Positions 6,508 to 7,771 of a DNA stretch of 7,771 nucleotides are shown here, one piece after another (position 1 is the first letter of the stretch; every line of letters starts with the position of its first letter). The DNA comes from Candidatus Roizmanbacteria bacterium CG_4_9_14_0_2_um_filter_39_13 (GTDB lineage: Bacteria > Patescibacteriota > Microgenomatia > UBA1406 > GWC2-37-13). The notes under the pieces are model-generated. The model was not told where the DNA came from, did no database searches, and was given only the letters and a program-made list of their open reading frames with translations. Where the stretch lies: positions 1-7,771 of the forward strand of contig PFSC01000185.1 in assembly GCA_002788865.1 (NCBI GenBank), given 5' to 3'. The position numbers and the translations under genes are program-made.

Positions 6508-7482
6508 ATGGAAAGTAAATCGGCAAATTTAAATAGAAAAAATGTATTGGTCACCGGAGGAACGGGTTTTGTGGGGTCTCATTTGGTTGAACAGCTTTTA
6601 AGAAAAGGCGCCACAGTAATCACGACTTACAAATCACTAAATCCTTCCTCCTACTTCATGACGCAGGAGTTAGACAAAAAAACTTTAATGGCCCCTGTTG
6701 ATATCGTTGAATACGAAAAACTGTTTGATCTTATTACCAAATTTGAAATAGATTTTATTTTTCATCTTGCAGCACAACCCCTCGTTGAAACTGCATATTA
6801 TAATCCACGCAGAACTCTTGATTCAAATATAAGAGGAACTATAAATGTCTTGGAAAGTGCGCGACAGTATCCACGCATCAAGGGTGTCATTTTCGCTTCG
6901 TCAGATAAAGCATATGGAAAGTCAAAATTGGGTGAAAAGTACATTGAATCCGATCCTCTGCGTGGTGATCATCCATATGAGGTTTCAAAGTCGGCAGCTG
7001 ATCTGATCGTCAGTTCTTACTTCAAAACATATGGCGTTCCTGTTGTCACTACTCGGTTTGGTAATATTTATGGAGAAGGAGATTTAAATTACTCTCGTAT
7101 TATCCCTGGGATTATGAAATCTATTATTGATAATGAAGATTTTGAAATTAGAAGCGATGGTACTTATGTGCGTGATTATCTATATGTGAAAGATGTAGTT
7201 CAGGGATATCTTATGTTGGCAGAACATATTGATGAAATGAAAGGCGAAGTATTCAATTTCGGATCTGAGGATACTATGTCCGTTTTTGAGGTAATTAGAG
7301 TCGTAGAAACTTCGATAGGTAAGAAAGTTCCTTTTAAAATATTAAACCAAGTTAAAAATGAGATACCTTATCAATCTTTGGACTATAATAAAAGTAGAAA
7401 GCAATTAAACTGGGAACCTCAAAATTCTCTCTTATCAATAGCTAAAAATATTCTTCATTGGTATCAATTTAGGTTACGATAA
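6508..7482 (+). CDS. rfbG: CDP-glucose 4,6-dehydratase-like SDR
   Basis: The 324-residue extended SDR has GGTGFVGSHL (17-26, NAD binding), FHLAAQPLVETAYYNPRRT (85-103; the AAQPLV segment is characteristic of CDP-glucose dehydratases), SSDKAYG (131-137; Asp133-Lys134 replace the Asp-Glu pair of dTDP-glucose dehydratases, as in RfbG), YEVSK (157-161; catalytic Tyr157 and Lys161), RFGNIYGEGDLNYSRIIPG (183-201) and RDYLYVKDVVQGYL (222-235). It should convert CDP-glucose to CDP-4-keto-6-deoxyglucose, directly following the rfbF reaction. It is about 30 residues shorter than enterobacterial RfbG, so it belongs to a related subgroup and the gene symbol is by analogy. An alternative is another CDP- or UDP-sugar dehydratase/epimerase. 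There is no Shine-Dalgarno site before the ATG, and its stop TAA shares one base with the next ATG (TAATG). Confidence 0.85.
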   Translation: MESKSANLNRKNVLVTGGTGFVGSHLVEQLLRKGATVITTYKSLNPSSYFMTQELDKKTLMAPVDIVEYEKLFDLITKFEIDFIFHLAAQPLVETAYYNPRRTLDSNIRGTINVLESARQYPRIKGVIFASSDKAYGKSKLGEKYIESDPLRGDHPYEVSKSAADLIVSSYFKTYGVPVVTTRFGNIYGEGDLNYSRIIPGIMKSIIDNEDFEIRSDGTYVRDYLYVKDVVQGYLMLAEHIDEMKGEVFNFGSEDTMSVFEVIRVVETSIGKKVPFKILNQVKNEIPYQSLDYNKSRKQLNWEPQNSLLSIAKNILHWYQFRLR

Positions 7483-7771
7483 TGCAAAGTTTTACACAGA
7501 AGATAAGGCTGAAAGTATCAAGGCTTCGTCAACTCATAGTTGAATCGCTTTTACCAAGAGAAAGCCATCATATCGGGTGTTCATTATCAATTCTTGATAT
7601 TGTGACAGTACTCTATTATTCAATTCTTCGTACAAATCCCAAAAAACCCTCCGATCCAGATCGTGACATTTTTATTCTCAGTAAGGGGCATGGCGCCTTG
7701 GCTGTTTACGCAGTTCTTTATGAAAAAGGATTTTTTTCAAAAGATATTTTAATGTCATACGATCGTGACGG
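7482..7771 (+). CDS. Transketolase N-terminal subunit, 5' part (cut by window edge)
   Basis: The first 96 codons of a thiamine-diphosphate transketolase N-terminal section are present and the frame stays open to the right edge. Diagnostic features are SHHIGCSLSILDIVTVLYY (28-46), with the substrate-contacting histidine region, and RDIFILSKGHGALAVYAVL (61-79), containing the conserved SKGHG with His70. The short N-terminus and lack of the long leader typical of full-length TktA suggest the split form, with a partner C-terminal subunit gene expected just downstream. Transketolase moves a two-carbon ketol unit between sugars. Placement one base into the dehydratase stop (TAATG), with a weak AGG 8 nt before the ATG, implies translational coupling and a role in the sugar pathway rather than central metabolism. 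Whether the gene is split or full length cannot be seen here. Confidence 0.88.
   Translation, partial: MQSFTQKIRLKVSRLRQLIVESLLPRESHHIGCSLSILDIVTVLYYSILRTNPKKPSDPDRDIFILSKGHGALAVYAVLYEKGFFSKDILMSYDRD

Noticed and set aside
1..7771. Mobile elements, tRNA genes, CRISPR arrays or defence genes
   Set aside because: No transposase-like frame, tandem direct-repeat array, tRNA cloverleaf or terminal repeats were seen; all the coding capacity is taken up by glycan genes.

Overview
This window is the interior of a surface-polysaccharide (O-antigen, capsule or exopolysaccharide type) biosynthesis locus from a bacterium. Every gene encodes a glycosyltransferase or a nucleotide-sugar enzyme. The DNA is AT-rich by eye, genes are packed with 0-37 bp between them, and almost no start codon has a recognisable Shine-Dalgarno sequence. 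The standard bacterial code fits: one gene ends in a TGA that overlaps the next ATG as ATGA. The lineage cannot be fixed from sequence reading alone. A candidate-phylum (CPR-like) or Bacteroidota-like organism with weak use of Shine-Dalgarno sites is possible, but this is a guess.

Left arm (minus strand, read from 5560 down to 1): a compact operon of six genes, in transcription order GT2 glycosyltransferase, GT4-type glycosyltransferase, NAD-dependent nucleotide-sugar dehydratase/epimerase (extended SDR), DegT-family aminotransferase, sugar N-formyltransferase-like protein, and a second DegT-family aminotransferase that runs off the left edge. The order SDR, PLP aminotransferase, formyltransferase is the expected route to a formamido-deoxy sugar: 4-keto formation, transamination, N-formylation. 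The two glycosyltransferases would assemble the glycan.

Centre (5561-5698): a 138-bp divergent intergenic region. On the plus strand it carries a strong sigma70-like promoter (TTGGCA, 17 bp, TACAAT). A perfect 10-bp inverted repeat overlaps the -10 box and the start codon of the plus-strand operon. A weaker -10-like box faces left.

Right arm (plus strand, 5699 to the right edge): glucose-1-phosphate cytidylyltransferase (rfbF), a CDP-glucose 4,6-dehydratase-like SDR, and the start of a split (N-terminal subunit) transketolase that runs off the right edge. The first two would make CDP-glucose and then CDP-4-keto-6-deoxyglucose. The transketolase in the same transcription unit suggests, as a hypothesis, two-carbon ketol transfer to a keto-sugar to make a branched-chain sugar.

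No tRNA, rRNA, CRISPR, insertion sequence or convincing terminator was seen, and no gene-free stretch exceeds 300 bases. I found no clearly new system. The most interesting points are the CDP-sugar plus transketolase module, the formyltransferase lacking the usual catalytic Asn, and the promoter/start-codon palindrome.
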